A stretch of DNA of 64,000 bases, taken from contig CM049308.1 of NCBI GenBank assembly GCA_026874595.1, forward strand, positions 46,571,327-46,635,326. Reading direction: 5' to 3'. How positions within the stretch are numbered: the stretch's first letter is position 1; every line of letters begins with the position of its first letter. The notes under the pieces are model-generated. The model was not told the DNA's origin and searched no databases. It saw only the letters and a program-made list of their open reading frames with translations. Of this stretch, positions 48,890 through 60,616 are shown in pieces. The translations under genes were made by a program, and so were the position numbers. This DNA comes from Sipunculus nudus. Its lineage: Eukaryota > Annelida > Sipuncula > Golfingiida > Sipunculidae.

Positions 48890-51800
48890 AGGTTCTAGGG
48901 TCATGAGGTCAAAGGTCAAGGTCACTGGACTGGCATTTTAAAAGATACTGTGGATGCATTTTAAGCCAAACTTTCATCCCAGGTCTTCCATCTTGCACAT
49001 ATAGTTCACCTGCCAAGAGTGGAAGACCCCTATCAATTTTGAGGTCACAAAGTCAAAGGTGAAGGTCACAGGAGCCATATGTCCAAAAAATAATTTCTGG
49101 GTGATAATTCCTGCTTTTATTGATGTATGGATTTCAAACTTGACTTATATATGTCCCATTGGAAAAGCAAGACCCAAATTGGTTTTGGGGTCATGAGGTC
49201 AAAGGTCAAGGTCACAGGACACATCTTTAAAAAGATGTGGATGCATTTTCAGCCAAACATTTCATCTCAGACCTTTCATCTTGCACATATAAGTCATCTG
49301 CCAATAGAGGAAGACCCCTAACAATTTTGAGGTCACAAGGTCAAAGGTGAAGGTCACAGGAGCCATCTGTCCAAAAATTAGTTTCTGGATGATAATTCCT
49401 TCTTTTATTGATGTATGGATTTCAAACTATACTTGTATTTGACCCATTGGAAATGCAAAACCGGAATTGAATTTTGGGTCATGAGGTCAAAGGTCAAGGT
49501 CACAGGAAACCTCTTTAAAAAGATTGTGGATGCATTTTCAGCCAAACAATTCATCTCAGATCTTTCATCTTGCACATATAGTTCACCTGCCAAGAGTGGA
49601 AGACCCCTATCAATTTTGAGGTCACAAGGTCAAAGGTGAAGGTCACAGGAGCCATCTGTCCAAAAATTAGTTTCTGGATGATAATTCCTGCTTTTATTGA
49701 TGTATGGATTTCAAACTTGACTTATATATGTCCCATTGGAAAAGCAAGACCCAAATTGATTTTGGGGTCATGAGGTCAAAGGTCAAGGTCACAGGACACA
49801 TCTTTAAAAAGATGTGGATGCATTTTCAGCCAAACATTTCATCTCAGATCTTTCATCTTGCACATATAGTTCACCTGCCAATAGAGGAAGAACCCTGTCA
49901 ATTTTGAGGTCACAAGGTCAAAGGTGAAGGTCACAGGAGCCATATGTCCAAAAATTAGTTTCTGGATGATAATTCCTGCTTTTATTGATGTATGGATTTC
50001 AAACTTGACTTATATATGTCCCATTGGAAAAGCAAGACCCAAATTGGTTTTGGGGTCATGAGGTCAAAGGTCAAGGTCACAGGACACATCTTTAAAAAGA
50101 TGTGGATGCATTTTCAGCCAAACATTTCATCTCAGACCTTTCATCTTGCACATATAAGTCATCTGCCAATAGAGGAAGACCCCTAACAATTTTGAGGTCA
50201 CAAGGTCAAAGGTGAAGGTCACAGGAGCCATCTGTCCAAAAATTAGTTTCTGGATGATAATTCCTTCTTTTATTGATGTATGGATTTCAAACTATACTTG
50301 TATTTGACCCATTGGAAATGCAAAACCGGAATTGAATTTTGGGTCATGAGGTCAAAGGTCAAGGTCACAGGAAACCTCTTTAAAAAGATTGTGGATGCAT
50401 TTTCAGCCAAACAATTCATCTCAGATCTTTCATCTTGCACATATAGTTCACCTGCCAAGAGTGGAAGACCCCTATCAATTTTGAGGTCACAAGGTCAAAG
50501 GTGAAGGTCACAGGAGCCATCTGTCCAAAAATTAGTTTCTGGATGATAATTCCTGCTTTTATTGATGTATGGATTTCAAACTTGACTTATATATGTCCCA
50601 TTGGAAAAGCAAGACCCAAATTGATTTTGGGGTCATGAGGTCAAAGGTCAAGGTCACAGGACACATCTTTAAAAAGATGTGGATGCATTTTCAGCCAAAC
50701 ATTTCATCTCAGATCTTTCATCTTGCACATATAGTTCACCTGCCAATAGAGGAAGAACCCTGTCAATTTTGAGGTCACAAGGTCAAAGGTGAAGGTCACA
50801 GGAGCCATATGTCCAAAAATTAGTTTCTGGATGATAATTCCTGCTTTTATTGATGTATGGATTTCAAACTTGACTTATATATGTCCCATTGGAAAAGCAA
50901 GACCCAAATTGGTTTTGGGGTCATGAGATCAAAGGTCAAGGTCACAGGACACATCTTTAAAAAGATGTGGATGCATTTTCAGCCAAACATTTCATCTCAG
51001 ACCTTTCATCTTGCACATATAAGTCATCTGCCAATAGAGGAAGACCCCTAACAATTTTGAGGTCACAAGGTCAAAGGTGAAGGTCACAGGAGCCATCTGT
51101 CCAAAAATTAGTTTCTGGATGATAATTCCTTCTTTTATTGATGTATGGATTTCAAACTATACTTGTATTTGACCCATTGGAAATGCAAAACCGGAATTGA
51201 ATTTTGGGTCATGAGGTCAAAGGTCAAGGTCACAGGACACATCTTTAAAAAGATGTGGATGCATTTTCAGCCAAACATTTCATCTCAGATCTTTCATCTT
51301 GCACATATAGTTCACCTGCCAATAGAGGAAGAACCCTGTCAATTTTGAGGTCACAAGGTCAAAGGTGAAGGTCACAGGAGCCATATGTCCAAAAATTAGT
51401 TTCTGGATGATAATTCCTGCTTTTATTGATGTATGGATTTCAAACTTGACTTATATATGTCCCATTGGTAAAGCAAGACCCTAATTGATTTTGGGGTCAT
51501 GAGGTCAAAGGTCAAGGTCACAGGAAACCTCTTTAAAAAGATGTGGATGCATTTTCAGCCAAACATTTCATCTCAGATCTTTCATCTTGCACATATAGTT
51601 CACCTGCCAAGAGAGGAAGAACCCTGTCAATTTTGAGGTCACAAGGTCAAAGGTGAAGGTCACAGGAGCCATCTGTCCAAAAATTAGTTTCTGGATGATA
51701 ATTCCTGCTTTAATTGATGTATGGATTTCAAACTTGACTTGTATTTGACCCATTGGAAAAGCAAGACCCAAATTGATTTTGGGGTCATGCGGTCAAAGGT

Positions 51801-53250
51801 CAAGGTCACATCTTTAAAAAGATGTGGATGCATTTTCAGCCAAACATTTCATCTCAGATCTTTCATCTTGCACATATAGTTCACCTGCCAAGAGAGGAAG
51901 AACCCTGTCAATTTTGAGGTCACAAGGTCAAAGGTGAAGGTCACAGGAGCCATATGTCCAAAAATTAGTTTCTGGATGATAATTCCATCTTTTACTGATG
52001 TATGGATTTCAAACTTGGCTTTGTTATTGACCCATTGGAAAAGCAAGACCCAAATTGATTTTGGGGTCATGAGGTCAAAGGTCAAGGTCACAGGACACAT
52101 CTTTAAAAAGATGTGGATGCATTTTCAGCCAAACATTTCATCTCAGATCTTTCATCTTGCACATATAGTTCACCTGCCAAGAGAGGAAGAACCCTGTCAA
52201 TTTTGAGGTCACAATGTCAAAGGTGAAGGTCACAGGAGCCATCTGTCCAAAAATTAGTTTCTGGATGATAATTCCTTCTTTTATTGATGTTTGGATTTCA
52301 AACTTGACTTGTATTTGACCCATTGGAAAAGCAAGACCCAAATTGATTTTGGGGTCATGCGGTCAAAGGTCAAGGTCACATCTTTAAAAAGATGTGGATG
52401 CATTTTCAGCCAAACATTTCATCTTAGATCTTTCATCTTGCACATATAGTTCACCTGCCAAGAGAGGAAGAACCCTATCAATTTTGAGGTCACAAGGTCA
52501 AAGGTGAAGGTCACAGGAGCCATATGTCCAAAAATTAGTTTCTGGATGATAATTCCATCTTTTACTGATGTATGGATTTCAAACTTGGCTTTGTTATTGA
52601 CCCATTAGAAAAGCAAGACCCAAATTGATTTTGGGGTCATGAGGTCAAAGGTCACGGTCACAGGAAACCTCTTTAAAAAGATTGTGGATGCATTTTCAGC
52701 CAAGCAATTCATCTCAGACCTTTCCTCTTGCACATATAGTTCACCTGCCAAGAGTGGAAGACCCCTATCAATTTTGAGGTCACAAGGTCAAAGATGAAGG
52801 TCACAGGAGCCATATGTCCAAAAATTAGTTTCTGGATGATAATTCCTGCTTTTATTTATGTATGGATTTCAAACTTGACTTGTATATGTCCCATTGGAAA
52901 AGTGAGACCAAAATAGATTTTGGGGTCATGAGGTCAAAGGTCAAGGTCACAGGACACATCTTTAAAAAGATGTGGATGCATTTTCAGCCAAACATTTCAT
53001 CTCATATCTTTCATCTTGCACATATAGTTCTCCTGCCAAGAGAGGAAGAACACTATCAATTTTGAGGTCACAAGGTCAAAGGTGAAGGTCACAGGAGCCA
53101 TCTGTCCAAAAATAAGTTTCTGGATGATAATTCCTGCTTTATTGATGTATAGATTTCAAACTTGACTTGCATATGTCCCATTGGAAAAGCAAGACCCAAA
53201 TTGATTTTGGGGTTATGAGATCAAAGGTCAAGGTCACATGACACATCTTT
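48890..53250 (+). repeat. About 288-bp tandem array with higher-order structure
   Basis: Each unit consists of two related halves of about 140-148 bp. One carries GAGGTCAAAGGTCAAGGTCA, the other GAGGTCACAAGGTCAAAGG followed by TGAAGGTCA. TATGGATTTCAAACT marks recur at 49127, 49415, 49704, 49992, 50280, 50569, 50857 and 51145, then about every 288 bp to about 53150. From 49127 the variants run A-B-C-A-B-C-A-(B/C hybrid), giving an 865-bp higher-order repeat. The open frames of 62-74 codons repeated in it are identical only because the DNA is; they are not called as genes. Confidence 0.85.
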
Positions 53251-54352
53251 AAAAAGATCAAGGTCACAGGACCAACATCTTCAACAAGATTGTGGATCGT
53301 TAGATGGAATAAACAATAAATATGCCAAGTGTCAGTATATGCTGCTAAAAATGGGGGTCTGTTCTTGTAGGAGGGGGGCCTACTATGTCTGGGGATACTC
53401 TGGCACCTGCGGTGCCAAGAAATGTCTAGTTTAAATGTGTGAATTTTGTATATTCTGGATTCTCAACATCATTGTTTGGTGAAAACTGAATAAACACCAG
53501 ACATGGTGCGAATACTTTGTAATTGTATTTAAATACGAATATGATTATGTACTCCATTATAAAATTTCTTGCATAAAGAATGGGAATTCAGGTAAAAATG
53601 AAAGTATATGAATACCAGTGCAAATACTTTCAAAATGTATTCATGAATGCATTCATGAATATATTCTTTAATATTATTTTAATAATCATTTCAGTTATAT
53701 TTCATTTTAAAAAATCATATGATTCTCTTATTATTTTTTATAAAAATTATATTTGGGACAATATTTGTAATTTTTTTTAATTAATAGTTAAACCCTTATA
53801 TATTCTGCTATAAGTTATATGGCCAAGTCAAAATCTGTGTGACATTAGTACTCCATTTGTTAATAAAATAAATGAAATCAATCCTCTTCCCTGTCTCCAA
53901 AGGTACTATCAAAATCATACATAAGCTAAACAACAACAACTCATAATACAGCTTATATTTATTACCACACAAAACCAGCATGTGCCTCATTTCTAAATAA
54001 TATTTTTTTATCATATATAACAGCTGAGCGTCGTGACCCATTGGTCCCTTGTTAACTCATATTGCCATATATTTAACTTTTGAAAACTTAATTACCTGCA
54101 CACATTATTTGTTTATGAAATGTTGCTTTTATATAACACTTACCCTAGGCCTATTTGTTCCCTTGGTGCATCACTAAATGGTTTAGCTCATGTCAATTAT
54201 TCTATAATTTACAGAGTTTCATTTTAGCAGGGCCATTTTCTCATAGCTTTTCTAATGATAATATACATGAAAAACCAAAAGAAATAAAAATATTTTGCAG
54301 TTACTTATATTTTCCAAAATTCAGCTGAGTGATGTTACCCATGGGTCCCTTG

Positions 54353-55198
54353 TCATAGATTTTATAGAGAAAAAGCTAAAAACCTTTAAAAATCTTCTCC
54401 TCCGAAACTGTCAAGCCAATTTGTTCAATATTTCACAGAAATGATCTTTGATACCATCTCTCTCAAGTTTGTTTGAATGGTTCAAGTTTGGTGAATTTTG
54501 GCCGAGTTACAGGAAGTTGAACTTAGTCATCTGTCCAAAAAAGCAAACTAAAATGACAGTCTCAGAAACGGCCAGAGCTATCATCACCAAATTTTATACC
54601 AGTGTTGGTCACATGAGTCTTATATGAAATTCAGGTATTGGTGGTGCCACCTGCATTGATCTTTTTTTTGTATGGGGGTCATTAGTCATCTGTACATTAA
54701 CCCATAATTTCTCAGGAATAGCAGGAGCTACCATCCCCAGATTTTATGCAATAATCTGTCACATATCAAATGTTGGGGATTCAGCTTATTTTTTTGTTAT
54801 CTGCATTTACTTAGATTTTATAGGGAAAAAGCTGAAAAACTTTTAAATGTCTTCTTCTTGTTAATGGTCCAGCCAAATCGTTCAATATTTTACAGAAATG
54901 ATCCCAGAGGCAATCCTTCTCAAGTTTGTTCAAATGGTTTGCATTTGATGAACTTATGTGGAGTTACATAAATTTGAACAGTCATTTGGCCAAGTAAGCA
55001 TACTGACAAAGTAATCTCAGAAATGACAGAAGCTAGCATTACCAAGTATTGTGCAAATGTTGATCACATGACTCATATTTGAAGTTGCAGATTTTGTGGT
55101 GCCACCTACATTGACCTGTTTTTATGGGCAAAACCTCACAATTTTAGCATCTTTCAGCTTAAAATATTTATGATGAAACTGACAAGTTGAATCGTTCA
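54353..55198. repeat. Repeat C, copy 2, left part
   Basis: Closely matches 1331-1770 joined directly to 10927-11325, without the D1 element. Ends at CGTTCAATT where a D-like element begins. Confidence 0.7.
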
Positions 55199-57607
55199 AT
55201 TTTTAGCTCAGCTGACTTTCAGTCATGCTGGGCTATAACGAGGGTCTTTCTCCGTCGTCCTTCCGTCTGTCCGTCCGGCCGGCCGGCCGGCCGTTAGCAG
55301 GGCACAAATCGTAACCGTAGGGGCTAGGGCCATGAACCCTATGAAGTCTTAGAGGTTATAAAAAGATCTCCTTGCAAACCTGAAATTAGGTCACTGCGAC
55401 CTATATTCTCGAAGTTATGGGGTGTGTTTGCACCCCCCAGAAATAACTCTTTGAGACAAAATTTTCATCCCAAACCTTCCATCTTTCACATACAGCTCAC
55501 CTACCAACAGGGGAAGAACCATAATTTTTTTTAGGTCAAAAGTTCAAAGGTCAAGGTCACAGGAGCCTCTTCTTTGAAAAGCCTGTGGATGCATTTTAAG
55601 CCAACCCTTTCATCCCAATTCTTTGATTTTTCACATATAGCTCACCTACTAAGTTGGAGAAGAATCCTATAGATTTTGAGGTCAAAGGTCAGGGTCACAG
55701 GATCCACTTCTTTGAAAAGGTTGTGGACACATTTCAAGCTAGACTTTTCATTCCAAACCTTCCAGCACTGATATCGCTTCTCTGCCAACAGGGGAAAAGA
55801 CCTGTTGATTTTGAGGTCAAAGGCCAAGTTCTCAGCACCCACTTCTTGCGTGGAGTCATTTTCAGGCAAACTTTTCAATCTTTACCTTCCATCTGTCATA
55901 TATGGCTTACCTACCAATAAGGGAAGAAGCCTATTGATGTTGAGGTCAAAAAGTCAAAGGTCAAGGTCACAATATTTAATGTTTCTAAATGCTTGTGAAC
56001 ATATTTCAAGTGTAACTGTTCAACCCAACATATGCCACATCTATGCATCACTCAGTTTGACTCAAACTTCATATTTATGGGTCTTTTTGCTTGAATAAAT
56101 ATCTTATTGATTTTGGGGTCAGCTGGTCAGCAGGTTAAAGGTTGCAGGTCAAAGTTATTCACCCATTGGTTGCCAAGTAATTACACCAGATTTAAGTGGT
56201 TAGTAGTTACCCATCATTTAGAAAGAATCCAGTTGATATATGGGCAAAAGGCCAAGGTCATAGGTCAGGGATGTTCACAATTACTTATTTTATAGACCAT
56301 CTCTATTTTTCTTGTATATAAAACCATCCCACTCCAGCTTGTACATCTCCCTGTGTGGCTGTAATTGTGAGTGAGACTGGTGACATATGACTCCCTTTTG
56401 TATCAGCCTGTTAAGTGATAAGGCTCAGTGATAAGTACCTCGTTACTTCATAACAAAAACACTGTTGTCAGAATGCTTCAGCCAGGCATTAAGACTGTGA
56501 GAGTATAGTATTAAGGTTTAGCTACTGATTTATAAGATGATGGGAACATTTTGCAGTTTATTTTATGGAATCCTAGCAATAAACTTAGTTTCCTAGATAT
56601 CAGAATATTTTAATATATATCACCACATATAAAAGCAAGTGTTTGTTCTCATAATATGTGGATGTGTACCTTGATTTAGGATGGCTTTTTGTTTTATTTC
56701 AAGACTCTTAGTCATGCTTTCTGCATTTCTTTTCTTTCAGGTTTGGCAGTTTACCTACCCTGCTGACCCCATTGAAAAGCAGAGTGATAATAAAAATATT
56801 GGACTTACACTTTTTACAACTGCATATCTATAAATCTGATATGAGGGCCTGGACATGCCTTTTGAATTATTTTGGGCATTCATTACTGGATAATTTGCCC
56901 AAGTTTGGTCTCTTATTGGAGAATGTGGGATATCAAATGTCATACTTGTCAGAAATCCATGTCTGCCAGTTAGCCACCTTAAAAATTCTTTCTTCAGTGC
57001 AGTTTCAGTAATTTTTCTTTAATGTTTGGTCCGATTTAGAGAATGTTTGTTGTCTGATTTCAGACTTGTAAGAAGTCCAATATGGCCACCAGGGCAACCA
57101 TCTTTTAATTCCTTTTGATCATATTATCTCAAGAACAGTTAAAGTGAATGCAGTTGGATGTATATTTATGTAATCTTGTAAAGGATTGGGTCAAATATTT
57201 CTGAATAAATATTACCATCATTTATAAAAGTGCAGTACAGTTGGCTTGTATTGAATAAAAATTCATACAGAAGCACCTGTTTCTCAATAATTCTTGCATG
57301 TATTTCCTTGATTTTTGCTATATATTTTGATCTTATATTTTCCCTTTGTGGTGTTCCTTTAAAACTGACAGGTTTCAAGCAAGCTGTTGGAATAGTTCCT
57401 GATAGCTTAACAATCATGCATTTTCCTCAGACCATCAATTCACTGTGTTTTAACCAGACATAGGTGATATATATTTCTGTTGTCATAGAAAATTTTCAAC
57501 AAATTGGCAAATTGGTTCTTCAAAATTTGACTGGAAAATGTGAATCTCAGTCCATGATGTCACAGGTCATGCTTGGCAGCTGAGCGTCATGACCCATGGG
57601 TCACTTG
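55199..57607 (+). mobile_element. D-like family A element (D3), complete
   Basis: The head is TTTTTAGCTCAGCTGACTTTC, followed by GTCC and a CCGG run (about 55275-55292). About six diverged half-site units of the F type follow (for example GGTCAAAGGTCAAGGTCACA at about 55950), then a segment of about 540 bp without paralogue (56300-56840) and a region with GTGGGATATCAAATGTCATA and AATATGGCCACCAGG. The tail has CAGCTGAGCGTCATGACCC, the palindrome and CTTG at 57604-57607. The C copy at 11311-11345 is unoccupied at this place (CGTTCAATTTCTTCAAAAG), which fixes both ends to within a few bases. Confidence 0.75.
56741..56783 (+). CDS. Possible exon inside the D3 element
   Basis: After a good acceptor (CATTTCTTTTCTTTCAG) the frame reads VWQFTYPADPIEKQ and stays open to a TAA at 56831-56833. 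A weak donor (A|GTGATA) at 56784 would leave one base, which would pair with the two-base start of the exon at 60426 to give ATG; the entry phase would fit the exon at 20213. Against it, the stretch lies within an element whose ends are fixed by an unoccupied site, so it would have to be captured host sequence, and the donor is poor. Confidence 0.2.
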
Positions 57608-58866
57608 TTTAAAAGAATTATCCTAGGACATGTACTTTCAATCATATCAGAAAAGCTTAAGTTGGTCTTATGGCCATTAATTATGTCAATTTCAAACTGA
57701 GGACTGCAAAACAGTTCTTCTACAAAATTATTGTTTCAATTATAACTTCTGTAATATTGCACAAAAATTATTCTTAGGTGGCCGTTGTTCAAGTTTTCTT
57801 GAATGATTTTTGTCAGAAATATTGGACCTGTAACAATGAAAGGACTGCATCTTTTATTATTCTAGATATTTTGATAAAAACTTATGAATATGTCAGCTTG
57901 AAAAAAAATTAATTTTAGCCAAAGTCTTTCAGTATGTGTAAACAGATTTACAAACAGGCCAAGATTGTGTCTGTATATTTAAATATGTTGAGAAACTGCC
58001 AACTGTTTCAAAATTGGCAACAGATCAAGAGTTCATTTAGTGCAGCCAGATACAGGTCAAGAGTTCAATCAGTGCAGCCAAGCACAAGGCATGTGATCAC
58101 CTCATTGGTGACGTGAACACCTCATGGGCACCATGTGATCACTTCATGGGTGGCATGCCCCTCAGGGCAGGGCCCCTGCATGAGCTTATACAATGGTGTG
58201 GCTACTATTTCAGATTTGGCAACAGGCTAGAGGTCAGTCTGGATCTATTTATAGCTCTGGCAGACTGCCAACTGTATCAGATTAGGCAACAGGTCAAGAG
58301 TTCACTCAGTGCAGCCAGGTATGGGTCAAAAGTTCACTCAGTCTAGCCAGGTGCAGGTCATGAGTTCACTCAGTGCAGTAGCCTGAGCCAGCAAATTTGT
58401 CACAGTTCACTCAGGGCAACTGCCTTTCTCACCTAAGCCTGGTCATCCCCATGCATCAGTCTCAAGGTAAGTTTGATGTATTGGCCTGATATTTTGACCT
58501 GTCTGTGTGTCTTTGATGGCTTTCTCGGTCACAAGACAGGTGTCGCCACCTACATTGACTTCTGCACAGTGTGTGTCCCTGCTTATTTCTCAGGAGGGGT
58601 TTGATATATCAGTCTGAAATTGGGCATATGCATATATCTCTGATAGCTTTGTTGTATACAAGACTGATGGTGCCAGCTACAATCATTTTTGTGTTGTGGC
58701 ACTGATGCCAGAATTTCAGCAGGGATGTTTGAGTAATTGTTTCTTATTCCAAATGTTTAGTACTTGCATTGTTCATATACATGAAAAGTAATGGTCCTGC
58801 ATCAAAGCATTATACCTGGTGTATTTCCCAATGCACAGGTTGTATATTAGGCCTGTAGGGCTTGTT
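57608..58866. repeat. Repeat C, copy 2, right part
   Basis: Collinear with 11335-12890, including a three-unit version of the 22-bp array (about 58088-58155), GTCAAGAGTTCACTCAGTGC repeats and CAAGACAGGTGTCGCCACC-type units. No coding signal. Confidence 0.7.
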
Positions 58867-60169
58867 TCAGTAATATAACTTTAATTAATTAAAAATTAAT
58901 TGTATACCCAAAATTAGATCAAAATCTTTTAAATTTTTCTTTAAAATATTAGCAAAAATATAAAATTGGTACCTTAAATTTTGCCCATGGCATGTTTTCT
59001 TCTCGAAAGTATATTTAATTTATTTTTCACAGCAGGGATACATGTTGATTTAATCTATTGTAATCTGAAATTTGAAAGTAAATGCTTAAAAATTATTCTA
59101 ATTATTGAAGTTTTTCAGATGCTCTAATGTATTTGCATTTTGTATATTCAAGACCCCACTTTTGCTCACTACAGCCTTCCCTAGGTAACCTTATTAGTGA
59201 TGCAGCACTGGCAGAACACCCCTGCTGTAATAAACATACACTTATTCTCATGGGCCCTACTGTAACACCCCCCCCCAGCCCCCCCCCCCCCACCATCACC
59301 AATTATATTGCAATACATGGTTCATTATTGTCAACTGTATTTCTTTAAATGTAAAGCTGTTTTTAATCCAACGTGCACAACTTTTCTTGAAATATTAATT
59401 AAAGAAGTAATCCAAGAGATGCCATGTTGTTCTGATCTGGCATTTTTAAGAAATAATTTCCATTTAAATAATTAAACAAAATATAATTTAACCCATCAGT
59501 AGGCATAATTTGATAATATATGAAACAAATCATGGATAAATAAAGGTGCAGTTTAAAATTGTGAATTCTGGAGTGTTATTTTCATGTATTTATTGCTTTG
59601 CAAATTTAAAAAATATATTTTATATAAAAAAAAAGAAATATATCAATGTGCATAATGTGATGTTACCTGACTAAATTAAGTATAAATGTTGATGCTATTT
59701 AGAGATGTGAATCACTTTAAATATTTGTATATATGTGATATACTGTAAATATAAAGTGAAATTTATAAACTTTAAAAAAAATGACTTAAAAATAGGATAT
59801 AATGCAAATATTTGTTCATTATTTTCCTGTCTCAGTAGAATGGAAATTAAAGTTTTTGCTTTGTTTTCCATCTCTCTGCCTGTTTTTAAATTTTTAAAAA
59901 TAATTTCATTTAAATTAAATTTTATCCTTTACTTATATGCAGAGGTGCTGTAACTCCCACCAGTCCCTGTAAGCACCATTGAATTTAATTCCGTATTCTG
60001 TATTTATATCCAAAGGTGTTGAAACTCTCCCCCCCCCCCCCCCCCCGGGTCATTGAGCCCTAGTTCCTGAGCACTGAGGATAGTATTTTTATTGCAACTT
60101 CAAAAAATCTATGGTGATGCAGTTACAACTGTCACAATCAGCTGAGCGCCGTGACCCATGACTCCCTTG
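58867..60169 (+). mobile_element. A-type element lacking its head
   Basis: Begins in A1-like body (CAGTAATATAACTTTAATTA) and ends with TCAGCTGAGCGCCGTGACCC and CTTG at 60166-60169. It contains poly-C tracts near 59268-59291 and 60030-60047. The 3' 330 bp are closely repeated at 62185-62520. Confidence 0.6.
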
Positions 60170-60425
60170 TTTATATAAATTAAAGCCATAATACCAGGTT
60201 CCATAAATTGTTGTATATGTATATTAGAAGAAACTGGTTACTGCATCCAGGAAGATTCAGAGTTATATATATGCATAATGACTTTATATAATTTCAGGAG
60301 AGCTTTCTGTGATCTCTATGTTTTAGTTCTAAAATATAAATTTCATATGCAATGCAGCATTTAAAAAAATGTGCCTTATCAGTTATTTGTACCTGGTCAG
60401 TGAATGGTTGCTTTTTCTCTTTTAG

Positions 60426-60478
60426 TGGAGAGTGTGGAATTTGATCGACCGCTTGTCAGGGAGACCCAATCTGAACAG
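60426..60478 (+). CDS. Candidate internal exon of an unidentified gene
   Basis: A 53-nt stretch lies between a strong acceptor (GCTTTTTCTCTTTTAG) and a strong donor (CAG|GTGAGT). In the frame that needs one base from the previous exon it reads ESVEFDRPLVRETQSEQ and ends in phase 0, exactly matching the entry phase of the candidate exon at 62987. It lies in one of the few non-repeat islands (60180-60610). The joined peptide is hydrophilic and charged; the family was not recognised. Together with the next exon this is the best coding evidence in the window. Confidence 0.55.
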
Positions 60479-60616
60479 GTGAGTCATCACATCATTGAAT
60501 TTTAAAAAAGTTAAAAAATGTACACAGAATGGATTTTTTTTTGTGAACTTTATCTGTGAAGGCCGCTTTATTGATTTTAATCAACCATTCCTTGGTTGAA
60601 ACATATTTATTTATGT

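Larger units (their letters stand above)
48229..53429 (+). mobile_element. Family F Helitron-like element, complete, 5.2 kb
   Basis: The 5' end GTATCCCCAGACA folds back on GTCGGGGGATAC. A CCG-rich tract follows (48274-48313). The inverse of the first 13 bases, TGTCTGGGGATAC, lies at 53386-53398. Then comes hairpin GGCACC-TGC-GGTGCC (53402-53416), nine bases and CTAG (53426-53429) before TTT. The interior is dominated by a tandem array of about 288-bp units (about 48.9-53.25 kb). There is no long open frame and no replicase. The 5' TC of typical Helitrons is absent; if the two preceding Ts belong to the element, insertion was between A and T as Helitrons do. Confidence 0.8.
46239..54051 (+). 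mobile_element. Family A1 element split by an F element
   Basis: Complete A1 head and tail (CTTG at 54048-54051). Without the F insertion its length is about 2.61 kb, like the other A1 copies. The F element is inserted in GATCATTATTTAAATGTG, which is intact in the A1 copies at 22519 and 36354. Confidence 0.75.
43079..54352 (+). mobile_element. A/A2-like element with nested A1 and F (inferred extent)
   Basis: The head is at 43079, nested in the A1 fragment. The body from 43885 to 45590 is the uninterrupted counterpart of the A2 element at 15108. After the A1 insertion (46239-54051), 54052-54352 resembles the A2 3' region and ends in a decayed tail (TCAGCTGAGTGATGTTACCC, ATGGGT, CTTG). Joining this head to this tail is an inference; there may be two overlapping elements. 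Stretches 43750-43885 and 45590-46238 are A-like, AT-rich and without genes. Confidence 0.4.

Noticed and set aside
49127-51348. Repeated 62-74 codon frames in the F array (MDFKLDLYMSHWKSKTQ type and antisense counterparts)
   Set aside because: Open frames exist on both strands of the same tandem unit and are identical because the units are recent DNA copies. No signal or domain was seen.
56107-56295. 62-codon plus-strand frame in D3
   Set aside because: It runs through diverged half-site units of the repeat and is not shared as a frame with other units.
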